Source of the DNA: Epiperipatus broadwayi
Lineage: Eukaryota; Onychophora; Udeonychophora; Euonychophora; Peripatidae
Reading direction: 5' to 3'
Length of the DNA stretch: 64,000 nucleotides
Assembly (NCBI GenBank): GCA_028023455.1
Contig: JAQFVV010000151.1
Location: forward strand, 651,001-715,000
The position numbers were made by a program, and so were the translations under genes. Below the pieces are notes generated by a model. The model worked only from the letters and a program-made list of their open reading frames with translations. It did no database searches and had not been told where the DNA came from. Positions 11,936-24,245 of this stretch are shown here, in pieces. Numbering within the stretch: position 1 is the stretch's first letter; each line of letters opens with the position of its first letter.

Positions 11936-12745
11936 CCGTGATAATCATTACGTCATACTTTAATCTAACCGCGCCTACAATTCCTACAAATTTCTTTTAC
12001 CGGAAGTGTAGTTGAAAAGCAGACGATTTGGAAAAGCAGTTTAAAAATGGAGAAATTTTGGTGTTTCGAAAGTATTTTCTCAAAATAATCATAAAAGAAT
12101 CAAACATGGTAGTATATTTTAGATTGTTTGTTTTTTTTTATTTACTTAATTTTAGAAAATTACTCTCCACAATGTATTATAGTTAACTACGGCACTAAGA
12201 AGTAAATCTTTTAAGGGCAGTTTACCTGTGGAAAATTAATAAAACATCAAAAGTTCTTACGAAAGCAAAAAGAAAATGAACGTGCTTACCTCTACAATCT
12301 TTTTAGCAGTTAGAAAGTTCGCGGTATCTGATCGATGGAAGCACGCTGTTGCTGCACATCAGTTAACGTTACTAGCAGATAGCGTGCGTAAAAAAAGCCA
12401 AGAAATCCCCAGACCAAAATATAATAGATGGCTGCACAAATTGCACTAATGCTCAATTTTGACTCACAAATAAGAATGGTTGTTAATAAACAATTTTTCT
12501 GCCATATTGACTTATTTTATTCATAGCCCAGAACACGTCTAAAATAAATAACAATACTTTACAGCTGAAAGCCACCGACTTAGTGATTCGTGAGTAAAGT
12601 ATTGAAACATGAGTTTTATTTCATTGGCATCACGTCAACTATTGTTTCCGCCTTCACAGGCTACACGTTCCTGCCAAAGGAGGATTATGGGTAAAACAAA
12701 ATACCGTACTTCGATAGGTAGGCGTGGTGTTTCGAGTCGAGTAGT
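11936..12745. promoter_or_regulatory. CpG-retaining candidate promoter region
   Basis: CpG dinucleotides are clustered here, unlike the rest of the window. There is a CRE/ATF-like ttacgtca at 11948-11955 and an ETS-type ccggaagtg at 12000-12008, a spacing typical of TATA-less animal promoters. Further CpG-rich stretches lie at about 12310-12390 and 12630-12730. A possible splice donor (catg|gtagta) follows at about 12107. No coding exon could be assigned, so it may be the start of a gene whose other exons lie outside, a non-coding RNA promoter or an enhancer. Confidence 0.4.
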
Positions 12746-13961
12746 TAAATATATTATTGTTGTTTTGTTTTTTTCTTAATTTATCAATTAAATCATTTCA
12801 ATACATGCTTTAAAAAAAAAAGCAGTCAACTCTTAGATAATATACTAATGTCCTTTTTTTGTTTAATGTACCTGTATTAATTGCACGCAACAATTCAATG
12901 AGTTTGGCAGGCATGCACGAAACATGAAATATAATCTCACATTTGACAGTAATCTTGAAATATTTTGTTATTATATACTTAAAAAATTATAGTTAATAAA
13001 ATTTAAATTTGTAAACAATTAAACCAAAAAGAAAGAGAAAGAAAAAGTTTGTATTTTAACGTAGATATTACAATTCTTTGTTAATATATTGAATTAATGA
13101 ATATTTATATAAAAATATTAAAAAAAAAGAAAGCCGGGAGATCACACTCGGGGAAAATAAATGGTTTCCTTGCATGCGATATATATCAAATGCAATCAAT
13201 CTACTTTCATGTTGAAACTTGATATATGATCAATGGAAAAATGGGTTTGTTGACTTCAGAGAGTCTCTTTGCAATGATCAATTTTAATAAAATAATTTAG
13301 AAAAAAAACATTTGCCATTATTGATTGCTAACTAATACTACCACTTCATTCATTTAATAAATTCCAAAAACTTGAAATTTGGTCTTATAAAATTTTAATC
13401 GGTCTGGTGTAAGGCAAAAGCACTTTCAGTATTACACCTCAGGCATAAGTGAAGAAGGCATTAATTTATCAGATTAGTTGATTGATAATTGCTGAGAGTT
13501 AATCCTATCAAAGAATAATTAGATACCCATTTGTTAACAGCTAACTGAATGGCTAGATATGTTGGTTATGAGTTGACTTAGCTACCAGAATCCAAATATG
13601 AACTCCAGGTTTTGGGAGCACTTTAATTTATACAATATAAAGTAAAATATATAAAACATAATAGGTATATGAATTGTGTGTTATTTATTAATAATTAAAA
13701 CAAATTAAAAAAGGTAAATTTATAATTAACACTAACAAATATTTAGCAACAGTAACTTCTGTTACTTAAATTTTTATTCTTTGAAAAATATATCATCTTC
13801 AACTTGGTAAAGTTTTTCTTGAACTGATAATAAATAAGTATTGACAAACTGAATAAGAGCATAGTCTACAAGAAAGTTAAGACATGAAAGTTTAATGTTG
13901 ATTATGTAATTAACTCTGGATTGCATTCAATTTTATATACATGTTACTTTTATTATAATAA
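12746..13961. other. AT-rich intergenic region
   Basis: No gene recognised. A weak tRNA-like fragment may lie at about 13540-13620 but lacks a convincing box B. Confidence 0.35.
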
Positions 13962-13969
13962 TATTTATA

Positions 13970-14556
13970 TAGGGTGACCAGACATTCCAAATTTTCAGAA
14001 TTTGTCCCTATTTTTGATTATGCCCTAGTATTCCCAAAATGTCTTTTCGGGACCATTGTATGTCCCGATTTTCAAATACTCAAAATTATTATTTCTTACA
14101 TAAATAACTCATTGCAAAAATGATAGTTTCTAGGCCTTTCTGTCCATTTCAGTCGCTACAGTAATATTATAAGAACTTCAGACAAATTCCAACACCAAAA
14201 TAAAGATCACTATTATGTTATATGACCGGGTTCTGAAGCTAGATGTGTTCTTGCATCCAACTTTGCCTTGGAACATGCACAGTTGGATTTTTTAAGGCTA
14301 AAATTTGAACTGCACCTTCACCTGCTTTGATTGACAGTGTAGTTATATTAATTCTTTGTTGATATTAATTTTTTATAGTGATAATATTAATAGGAATATT
14401 AATAACCCTAAACAATAGACAACATGCCAAAGAGGAAGTATCCTTACAATGATGAATATATACAGGAATGGAGTTTGATATAAAAAAGGATGTAATGCCA
14501 TAAAAATAATTGCTCATTATGTGCCAATTTTTGATTGAATCAGTCTGGTCACTCTA
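13970..14556 (+). mobile_element. Internally deleted hAT transposon with exact 8-bp target duplication
   Basis: Terminal inverted repeats tagggtgaccaga (13970) and tctggtcactcta (ending 14556) are flanked on both sides by the identical octamer tatttata (13962-13969 and 14557-14564). An 8-bp duplication is the hAT hallmark. The interior keeps a start-like peptide at 14424 onward, MPKRKYPYNDEYIQEW, followed by a stop. This resembles the N-terminus, just before a BED-type zinc finger, of ZBED/GTF2IRD2-like hAT transposases. Nearly all of the transposase is missing. Confidence 0.85.
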
Positions 14557-14589
14557 TATTTATACAAAAAATAATCAAATGGTTTATTA

Positions 14590-14700
14590 TTTAGGATTTC
14601 ATAAGAAGTTTGAATATTGTAATTGATATAGCTGGGTCATAATTCATGGATCTTGAGTTCTAGGGTTTGTCAATTTACCACTGTACCAAACCATAAAGAG
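14590..14700 (-). repeat. SINE-like repeat, second family
   Basis: Same short repeat as at 25.3 and 40.3 kb: aggatttcataagaagtttgaat at one end and ccactgtaccaaacca at the other. No target duplication identified. Confidence 0.5.
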
Positions 14701-14729
14701 TATTCTCCTATAGAAACATATTTTTGGAT

Positions 14730-15190
14730 GCTGAATTCAAGTTGTTCCAGTCAGTGGAGTGACTGTATCTCTAGATTCCATTAATAGCTTGAATTTAGCA
14801 TTTGAAATTAATCTTATACTGAATTGTAGTGGCAGGTGCTAATTTCAGATTAACAACTGAGTCCTATGTGTCTTGTTGATAGCCTGAATTCAGTCCTTGA
14901 CATTAATTAATCTTATACAAAATCATAGTGTTAGGTGCTAAATTCAATAATTAATGAAATCCATGGGTAGGGAAATGATTGTTGCATTCCATTACCTGTG
15001 GATCCATGTGATAGCTTGAATTTAGTATTTGATACTAATCTATGTAGAATTGTAATGTCAGTTGCTAAATTCATGCTATCAACAGGATTCACTTTCCACT
15101 AACTCAGGATTCTTTTTGATAATCTGAATTCAGCACTTAACATTAATCTTATATAGAACCATAGTATTAGGTACTGAATTCAGGTTATTA
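14730..15190. repeat. Tandem array of imperfect hairpin units
   Basis: Four diverged units of about 70 bp begin near 14782, 14876, 15009 and 15116, plus a half unit near 14730. Each opens with a tagcctgaattcag-type arm and closes with the complementary ggtgctgaattcagg-type arm around a centre containing attaatcttata. Each unit is therefore a stem-loop, repeated in the same orientation at uneven spacing (94-133 bp). Confidence 0.65.
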
Positions 15191-15637
15191 GTGACAAAGG
15201 TGGATAATGAAGTAACTGTTACATTTGAGAATTAATCAATATACAATGTCTAACCAAGAATATCCATTGTTACTTTGAAGATTATGTTGCTGGTTCATTA
15301 AGGGCTAGGTACTGTTTCCAATACAAAATATTTATTGTCTCTTTTTCATTCTTTTTCTCTCATTCTCATATTTTTATTTTATAATCAGTCACTTGTGTTA
15401 GTATAGGTGATCAGGGTCCAGTCATCATGACTCTCTCATGCCATTAATCATACTCCTGCATTATATGTGTTAGTGGTTTTGTATATTTGTGTAACCATAT
15501 TTCTATTATATTAAGCAGTTTTTTTACCAAGACAAAATCTCCATATAGTAGCATCATTCAGTGCAAACCAGAGTAATCAATGGATGCAAAAAGGTTTGTA
15601 CATACAATCCTTATGTAGTGCTTACTCATCCAATATC

Positions 15638-15676
15638 CCCAGACTAGTTTCTAGCTTGTGGCTTTTATCAATAGGA
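15638..15676 (-). ncRNA. Hammerhead-like motif (family B1, left)
   Basis: On the minus strand CUAUUGAUAAAAGCC replaces the clean CUGAUGA box of the right arm. AGAAACUAGUC and then UGGGG for stem I are retained. Probably inactive. Confidence 0.4.
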
Positions 15677-15737
15677 AGCCTTGGATCTGAGATCATTGCA
15701 CCTAGATCTTAGGATCTAATGCAACCCCCCAGCAGTT

Positions 15738-15776
15738 CCTCACTGATGAAAGCCACAAGCTAGAAACTAGTCTGAG
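15738..15776 (+). ncRNA. Hammerhead-like motif (family B1, right)
   Basis: CCUCA, then an intact CUGAUGA box, a short and imperfect stem II (AAGC/GCUA around CACAA), GAAA, a palindromic stem III ACUAGU and C as the cleavage nucleotide, then UGAG pairing with CUCA. The stem II closing pair is a mismatch, so activity is uncertain. Confidence 0.5.
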
Positions 15777-16139
15777 ATATTGATGAGTATGCACTAGATA
15801 GGGATTTTATTCACAAACTTTCCTGCATTCATTGATTGCTCTGGCTTGCACTTAGTGGCGCTACTGCATGGAGAATTTTGCTTCTGTGAAAAATAGCTTG
15901 TGTAAGCATAAGGAATGGTGATCATGTGATGTTTGCTGATTTAATATTAAGCAATTCCCAATTTATTTATTTTTCTGTATATAAGTTTGTCATTTTCTCT
16001 ATATTTTTTTTTTCATTTATGAATGAATTAATAGTATTAATAATAAGCATATAGTCCTTTGTTTGGGAGATCAGTTGATGTTCAAGCACCAAAATGAAAG
16101 GTGCTAAGCATTTGGTATTTTTTTAAAAAGTTTACTCTT

Positions 16140-16240
16140 TGGTGTAACTTGATGCAAGGGTAGAGAGCAGACTTTCAAGTCAGACCAACTCTATTAGTTC
16201 AATACTCAAATTTCTTATGATCTCCCAAGCTGTAAATAAT
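16140..16240 (+). repeat. Possible tRNA-like SINE fragment
   Basis: gcaagggtagagagc resembles a box A region and tagttcaatactc, about 35 bp later, a degraded box B. No duplication or second copy was found, so this is weak. Confidence 0.25.
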
Positions 16241-18054
16241 TTTATTATTGGTGTTGCAATACCAATGATCTAAAATAATTATTTTTTAACATAAATACTT
16301 TTCAAATAATCTTTGGGCATATTACAGTATGGTTATATTTATGTAAATATTGTAGACATTTTTTAACATAAAAACTTATTATTATATATCAAGATGTTCA
16401 ATACTAATTGGTAAATGGATATCTAACTATTACTAGTATAAACACCTATAAAATCATTCTTTTAATTTGAAATAAATCAATAGGTTAATAGTGAGAGACA
16501 AGACAACATTTGAAGCATTGACTTCATAGTCTGGATAGAGCAGAGTGTCTAAAATATGAAGGAAATTATATTTTTTATACACTTCTGTAGACTTAAATAA
16601 TCTACAAAACATCAAAAATTACATCTATTATTTTCTAATATTAACTAAATTAGTTAATTTTCTCAAATGTCCATTCCTCAATGACATAATTATTATTAGC
16701 TGAAAGAGTCAATTGTCTCAAGATCTACTAGCTAAAAATGATGAATGATCTTAAAATTAACATTAACCAAAATATTAAAAGAATCTTATCAAATGTATAT
16801 ATCTTTGAGTTGCAAAAAGATATTTGTAGCAGTTATATTATTAATATTATGGGTAGAATATTGTTATTTATTATCCAAAATGTTTATTATCCTAACCAAA
16901 TTTCAAACGTAATACCTTTAACTGTCCATAATATATAAATTAGTTTGTAAATACATTTCCAGTTAAAATTAAAGAAAATGAAAAGTATTCCATAAATATC
17001 TAGAAATTTAAAATCCTAATTGCAGTGAGCTGCCTTTTATTCTTTAATCAGAATGGAATTTGATTTTATAGTGAGAGTGCAAAAGGTCTTGGAATTTAAA
17101 AATTTCACAAATCTAAAAAAGCCCTGAACCAAGGATTTCAGACTAATGTATGACATATAAAAGAGTAGTTATTTCTAAGAAAAAAAATGTGCACTTTGGA
17201 ATATAACTTTTAAATTTTCTTATGGATAATACAAATATTTTCCAAATATTCCTGTCATTTTCTTATGCCCTGTAACCAGTTTATGGCCAGATTGTATTTG
17301 TTTATTCAATTATCTTGTGGTTCTGTTTTGCACAGTGTTAATATTAAATTTTGAAAAGGTTGTTAAAAGTTAATTTTTTTTTGTGAAATTAAATCTGTAG
17401 AATTTTCTGTTACTTTCATCAATAAGCTTCATAGGTCAAATGCATTCAACAGCATCCTTTTCTAAAAACAAAATGCAATATTTCTGCTAATGATTTTGAA
17501 TCTGAAAGAAATTTTCTGTAACCCTCATAATACTTTTTGTTTTCTGTAGATACTGTGATAAATAAATAGAAATAATAAAATAATGTGTTGTTTAGGAATT
17601 TTTAAGAAATGTGAGTGCTGGAAGTAGTCTGCCATTCTATATCAAATCAAGCTGGACTTGGACCTGTCATAAACGTATAGCCGTAATTTTGTGTTAAACA
17701 TTTATTTGTAAAGATTGATTAACATATTCATAGTGGAATTCTTTGAATTATATTCATATTTGTTGCTTTGTTTATTGAGTTCTATCTATTTCTGATGTTA
17801 ATATATTTGTATTTTTACAAACTTGATGATATTCTAGCCCAACATTTTCCTCCCTTTTTTTGAATATATGTTGTAAAATATTTGTTATCATTATAATAGT
17901 TATTTTTTTCATATATCTTCCAATAAATGTGCATTTTCTATTTCTCTGGATCATTCTTCATTTATTTTTTAAATCTCTGTTAAGTATTTAACATTCTGTT
18001 TTGTTTTTTTCCTCTTTTTATTTTGTTCCATTTCCCATCAGACAACACATATTT
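16241..18054. other. AT-rich intergenic region
   Basis: No gene or repeat family recognised. Confidence 0.4.
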
Positions 18055-18310
18055 TTCATTTATCATCATTTTCAACTATTGTTGATCTATTGCAGGATGA
18101 AGTCTCTCCAAGTTTAATCCACTTCCTCTAACCTTCAATCTCTTCTTTACATCTCACTATCAAAATTTAATTCATTCATTCACCTTACATATGGTCTCTT
18201 TATAGATGACTGGGATCCATTTAAAGGTTCAATTGTTCATATATTGTCATCTCTTCTAACAATAGTTAATTAACATTTCATTTTCTTGTTTCTTTTCTTA
18301 AATCATTTAT
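18055..18310 (-). pseudogene. 3' end fragment of the RTE-like LINE (copy B)
   Basis: Minus-strand fragment beginning at the catcatttt 3' terminus, with the acatatggtctctttatag and cttctaacaat segments shared with 36.4-36.6 kb. Only the last few hundred bases of the element are present, typical of 5' truncation. Confidence 0.6.
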
Positions 18311-19786
18311 CTTGTAAAGTTTAGTACAGTGATTAAAATAAACAATTTACAAACTGAATTTTCTGGATCAAAGTCACTTCTATAGATCAATGTCACATGC
18401 CCTCTCAAACATCTAATCATTTGGTTAGTTAGTTAATCATCAAATCACTAACTTTCTGATAATTTGATTTTTTTTAAGTTTGCAGTTTCTTTTTTTATGA
18501 TAATTTTCAATTATATATTCTCAGTCTGTTATCTTCTTTTTATAGTCTAATTACTGTATAATAATCTTTTACAATTATTTTAATAATTTTTTTTATTTTA
18601 TTTTTTTTCTTTCTCAATAATAATTTAATTTTTACAAAGGTTTTAGTCAATGTCTCCATGAAATATATTGCTTTTATATTTCCTTTCAATTATTATACAC
18701 TTCAGTTAAAATCTTACTGTGCATATTTTATTATATTGAATAATATATTTATTTTTACTACATGTTTTATTTTTTAACAAAAGTTTATTGTTATATTACA
18801 TCACTCAGTTTTTATTTCATATCCCAAGTCACTAAACCTTCTTCTTTCCTTTACTACTATATTCCAAAAAAAAAAAAAAAACAGACTCCCTTTACAATTA
18901 TTTATTGTACTGCAACTTATTATGAAATGATCAACAGATACAGTCGTGAACTAATTGCAGGTATTTTCTCACCTCTTCTTTATAAACTAAAAATTATTTA
19001 AATGTCTTAAATAATTTTGTAAATATATTTTTTTTTCATTTATTTATTTCTTAATAATATTAATATTTAATTTTTTTTTAGATTACTTTGAAATTTTGAT
19101 TGAACATTGTTTATAATCATAGCAAAAGCCAAGAAGCAAAAATAGAATAATATTAATTGGCATATTTTAAGAACTCTGACTGATTATAGAAATATATTAC
19201 TGTTTGTATTAGTATTTTGCTTTAAGGCAGATTAAATAATTAAGCAATAGAATTCCCTGCCATCTTAGTCATCATCGATAATAGTTTATTATGTAATACC
19301 ATTCTCTAATTTTAAAGCTATAGCATAAGCACTAATGCTTAAATGTTATTGTTAACTTCTATAAATAATTTTATGTGGTTATGAGAAAAGTCCCAGATAT
19401 TTTTTTCAGCAGGTCTAATTGGAAGTTCTTATTTTACTATTAAACTTTACAATTTCTCTGCCTCTGCTAATAGTTTATTTTGCATTACTTAAATAAATGT
19501 TTCAATCTACATTTGGTATAGATAAATAAATATTTCAAGCAAAATTCATATTTAAAATATTATGTAATTATGCTATTATTATACTCAAATTACAATCTCA
19601 TCTGAAAATGTAAAAAATAATCTAAAAATATTTAAATATATGATAACATACCATTAACATGTATCTCATGTGCAAATGAAAGACCTGCAGTTAAACTTAT
19701 TAAGTTTAAAAGTATACATTGATTTTTTTAATTTTAATTCTGCTCATAAATGTGTGTACAAACTAATTTATATATATTATTTGAAA
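18311..19786. other. AT-rich intergenic region
   Basis: T-rich low-complexity sequence; nothing recognised. Confidence 0.4.
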
Positions 19787-19891
19787 AATTAAGAGCGTGC
19801 TAATAGCTCTAAACAAGCTTTTTTTTATTTATTTATGATAAATGCTACTACAAGAGAAGACATTCAAATCATTTTTATCTTGGATTGTCCC

Positions 19892-19944
19892 CATCCCCAG
19901 ACCGGTTTCGACCTATGGGTCTCTTCAGTGAGGAGTTGGGACAT
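19892..19944 (-). ncRNA. Hammerhead ribozyme motif, intact core (family B2, left)
   Basis: Minus strand: CCUCA, CUGAAGA, stem II GACC-CAUA-GGUC (4 bp with tetraloop), GAAA, palindromic stem III ACCGGU, cleavage C, then UGGGG pairing with CCUCA as stem I. Every conserved core base of a type-I hammerhead is present. Stem III has no loop, so cleavage would more likely need a dimer, as described for Penelope-like hammerheads. Confidence 0.75.
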
Positions 19945-20378
19945 TAGATTTAAAAAACCAACTCCAGCAAAGCATTAATCTAAAAGTTAATTGTTAGAAG
20001 AAGATCTGAAACTTTTAGACATCTACATGTCTTTAAAGTCAGCTCTCCAATTGAAAAAATCATATGGGCCTGAACTTAATTCAGATTAGCACGCTCTTAA
20101 TTTTACATATTTGTAAGTGCAAGCTATATATAAGTCATGTGACATCTGACTTGTTATTATTACTATTATTATTTTGCTGTTGTGCCTTTGGCTAAATTAA
20201 ATGGCTAAGCCTACTAATATATGGAGTATCTGAATTAAGTTCAGGCCCATATGATTTTTTCAGTTGGAGAGCTGACTTTAAAGACATGTAGATGTCTAAA
20301 AGTTTCAGATCTTCTTCTAACAATTAACTTTTAGATAAATGCTTTGCTTGAGTTGGTTTTTTAAATCTAATGTCCCAA

Positions 20379-20424
20379 CTCCTCACTGAAGAGACCCATA
20401 GGTCGAAACCAGTCTGGGGATGGG
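20379..20424 (+). ncRNA. Hammerhead ribozyme motif (family B2, right)
   Basis: Plus-strand counterpart with the same CUGAAGA, GACC-CAUA-GGUC and GAAA core. Stem III reads ACCAGU, with one change from the palindromic ACCGGU of the left copy, weakening the dimer pairing. Stem I UGGGG/CCUCA is retained. Confidence 0.7.
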
Positions 20425-20693
20425 GACAATCTAAGATAAAAATGATTTGAATGTCTTCTCTTGTAGTAACATTTATCATAAATAAAATAAAAAAAACTTG
20501 TTTAGAGCTATTAGCACGCTCTTAATTTTACATATTTGTAAGTGCAAGCTATATATAAGTCATGTGACATCTGACTTGTTATTATTAATATATTATTTGA
20601 ATAATAGAAGTTTTTAATAAGTATTTGAAGTAATGGTATTCTACATGTATCAAATTTAGTCTGTGCATTATATAATAATACATTTTTAGGCTA

Positions 20694-23525
20694 TTTTTTT
20701 AGTCTTTTGGATCATCAGGAGATTGCTTCTAATTGAAAGGAGATTGTTTGATTCCTCTTTGAGGCCTTAGAGAAACCAAGAAGAGCAAATTTTTAAGTGC
20801 ACTCCATATATTGCAGCAGTTATTACTATCAACATATTCATACAGTAATTTCAACATGAACGGTATACTCATCAACATATATGTGTGATGAATTTATTAG
20901 CTTTTTGCCCTAAAGTTTAAAACCAAGAAATATAAAAAAATTTCTTTTCAGTTACCTGATAGTTTTTGAATGCTTTGTCAATTAAATTTTCTTTAAAATC
21001 TGATGAATGGATATGTGAATGATTTTTTTAAATTAGATATTTACAAACATGGTCCTTTTTTTCTCAGTAGGCTTGGTACCAAAGGTGAAGGAATTCTCTT
21101 ATTGTGGATCCAGGCTGTCATTTAATGTGATCTTTTATTTAGTTACTTATATCTGTACATCACTTTTGAATGAAGGAAAATTACATGTGTAGAAAGAGGA
21201 ATTGTCTAATATTAAATGGGATTGTTGGAATTTGTGAACTTAGAAGAAAAAAAGATGAAGAGACGATTTGAAAAATTGACATTTAAAGTCACAAATATTA
21301 AAAGCGCAAGTGGAATAGGATTCATTATAAATAAAAAGTGGAAGAGCAGCATTGTGGAGATTGATAATATATCTGACAGAGTGGCAAAGTTTTTCAAATT
21401 AATAGAAGATATCAAATGCACAAATGCAAATAATTCTCATTTATTTGCCAACAAATTCTCATTGTGATGAAGAAATAAAAGTTTTTTATATAAATGTTCT
21501 AAATGTTTTAATCAGACAAACATTTTAAAATTGTTATGGGAGATTTTAATGCCAGAATTTAGAAATGTATGAAAGATAAAAGTATTGTAAGAGACAGAAA
21601 TGAGAGAGGATACAGATTTGTGGAGTTTGCAGGAAAAAAAACTGTATATTCTGAATTCTTTCTTTGAGAAAAATACTAAATGGAAATGGACATGAAAACA
21701 TTCAAAGGAAAGTAAGGTCAGAAGATGATTGTTGATTAATGAGATATAAAATACATGCTAATACAAAATTAAAAATTTTGACAAACACTCTAACGAAATT
21801 AAATTAGAATTTTGGTAGTCATTAACAGACTTTGAAAGTGATTAAAACTTATACTTCTCTAATAATGGCTATAAAAATAGCTGGTAAAAAAGCAGCAATT
21901 CACCAGTAAATTATTAATTAAGATAACACATTGGATGTAAATAAAAGGAATATGAAAGAATCTAAAAATGATACATTAAGGAGAACTGAATATCTGGAGC
22001 TCTGTGAAATGATACAAAAAAGAATTAATAATGATAATATATATATAATTATGAATTGCAAGGAAAGATATATAACAGAATAAAAATGCCAAAAGTAAAA
22101 AAAAAACCATCTTAGTATTGGAAGAAAATTTATTTTAGTAATAAGGAAAAAAAGATAAACTCATTATTAAAAATTAAAATGACATCATGAAATATGTGAA
22201 AGAATTCTACAAAAAAACTGTATAGAAATAATGAACCAAAAATAAATTCACCATTATAATTACTACATCTTCTGAATTGCCAAGCATTTTAAATAAATAG
22301 GTAAGATGCAATTAAATTTATGAAGAAGAGAAAAATTCCTGGAAATAATGAAATTTTTATTGATATCTTAAAAGAAGTAAAGAAATAAAAAAACTTTTGG
22401 TAAAATATATGATAAAGATATACCATATAATTGGATGATTGCAGTAGTAATGCTGATATTTAAGACAAGTGATAAAAAAATATTAGAAATTACAAATCTA
22501 TCATCTTTATCAAGATAACTACAACTCATCTACAGCAAACTTTAGATTTAGACCATTAAGGAAGTTATGAGTTGCCATTATGCTTTGGATTTACAGATTA
22601 TGAATTTTGTCATATTCTGAAAAATATTTATCAAAATGCAATAGCAGTGATAGATTACTTAGTAATATGAAAAAGATTAATATTGATAAGGATATATAAC
22701 AGAGTAAATTCATACTTCAACAATTTTTACAGCAGTTTTACAAGAAGTATTTCTGAATTAAAATGGGAAAAATTTAGAGGAATAAAAATATATGGACTTT
22801 ATTTAGGTATCTACATTTTGAAGACAATGTAGTTGTTGTTGTTTTTTTTTTTACAAATAATACTTCAAAATTTCAGGAAATGTTGCAAGAATTATCAGAT
22901 AAAAGTAAAAAAATTGGACTCCAGATAAATATTAAAAAGAGTAAAGTAACATTCAATGACTTTTCTCACAAACACAAAAAAAATAAATAAAGATTGATAA
23001 TCATAAACCTTAATCAGATTACTTTTACAGATGATGAAAACATAATAATTGAAATTAATCATAGAATTAAACTTGAATGCCTTTGTGCATACATTTTTAA
23101 AAAGAAAGGAAGATTTTTAATAGATGTATTTTTCATGTTCTTACTTATGGATCTGAAACTTGTATACTTAACAGAAGAGAATATAAAGACCTCAGAGTAA
23201 TGAATGAAGTATGGACAAATAATTTTTAGATATAATGAAAAAGATTGAAAGTAAAATACTTAGATGAGAGAATAGATATCATGACACTATTTTAAAAAAC
23301 CAAGAGAATGAAATGGAACTCATTTGGATATGTTATATGGGAAATTCAAGCCTTAAACTTGATTCCAAGAGTAAAAAAAACTAGTAAGAAATCATATGTA
23401 AGATGAATGGATAAAATAATGAAGTTTATTTGATGTAATCAGGAAAACTGGATTAAACTTTGAGAGACTTTCATCTCGTGGGATTGATACTTTTTGAAAA
23501 TGATGCTAATGATATTCTTAATCAT
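20694..23525 (+). pseudogene. Decayed RTE-like LINE, longest plus-strand copy (copy C)
   Basis: The 5' leader at 20715-20990 aligns by eye with 63115-63410. Endonuclease remnants follow: a GIGFIINKKWKSS segment at about 21310-21350, MGDFNARI at 21536-21559 and RNERGYRFVEF just after. Reverse-transcriptase remnants include IPYNWMIAVVMLIFK near 22430 and a late KKIGLQINIKKSKVTF segment near 22910, then YGSET near 23150. The order endonuclease, reverse transcriptase, C-terminal tail fits APE-type non-LTR elements. Many stops and frameshifts; no functional protein. RTE-like by motif memory only. Confidence 0.8.
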
Positions 23526-23699
23526 CTTTGTTTTTATTTTGAAAAATTTTCTTAGTAAATAATTGCTTTAAACATTTTCTTAGTAGATAATTGCTTTAAA
23601 CATTAATTTATTTAGTCATTGCTTTTTTTTGATTGCTACAAAATTTTCTTACTTTTTTTTTTTCAACTTTTATGATAAATACCTTGGTCAGATTGTTAA

Positions 23700-24245
23700 T
23701 GCAGATTGAAACAATGGATTAAATTACTCATAAAATTGGACTTGGGTAGAGTGTTTCGGTAGAAATAACTTAATATTAAAAGGAAATATGCCTATGTGTT
23801 TGAAAAGGAAGTCTTGTAATAAATGCATTTTACCAGTTCTTATTTACGGATCTGTGATTCGGACACTTAACAACAATACACAGACTTCAGACTACTCAAT
23901 AAAGTATGGAAAGATGTATGATATAACAAAAAGGAATTAAAAATGAAATACATAAATAAGAGATCAAAAATTACTGACATCATTGAAAGAATTAAGAGAC
24001 TGAAGTGGAATTGGGCTGAACATATTGCTAAAGAGATAATAATAGATAGACAGTTGAAATTTTAAACTAGATTCCAAGAGATTATAAAAGATTTAGAAAC
24101 AGACCATTCATGAGATGGATGGATAAAATAAGAAAGTATGCTGGTATGATGTCTAGAAAAGAGGATAGAGATTGGAGAAACTGGATTAAATTTGAAGAGA
24201 CTTCCATCCTGAAGTGGATCAATAAATGATGAAATGATGATGATA
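23700..24245 (+). pseudogene. Truncated 3' portion of the RTE-like LINE
   Basis: A second, shorter copy directly after copy C: CILPVLIYGS near 23828, then a C-terminal part with IRKYAGMMSRKEDRDWRNWI near 24130-24190. It ends in the family's gatgatgatgataaac-type terminus. 5' truncated. Confidence 0.7.

Larger units (their letters stand above)
15533..15880. mobile_element. Inverted-repeat element with hammerhead motifs (family B1)
   Basis: Two inverted arms meet at about 15707. Outer ends are caaaatctccatatagtagc and its near complement finishing gagaattttg. Each arm carries a hammerhead-like motif pointing outward. The same sequence recurs as separate arms at 53.93-54.61 kb, including an adjoining tail (tggtgatcatgtgatgttt at about 15920). 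Interpreted as paired terminal repeats of a Penelope-like or derived element. No protein-coding part seen. Confidence 0.65.
19787..20590. mobile_element. Inverted pair with hammerhead motifs and repeated tail (family B2)
   Basis: The left copy (about 19787-20102) and right copy (about 20228-20530) are inverted over roughly 300 bp and differ at few positions. Each outer boundary carries attagcacgctcttaa or its complement. An approximately 65-bp tail starting ttttacatatttgtaagtg and running to gacatctgacttgttatt follows the left copy (20099-20162) and again follows the right copy (20524-20587), in the same direction. Paired repeats plus a duplicated tail resemble Penelope-like termini (pLTR with tail). 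No coding remains. Confidence 0.7.
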
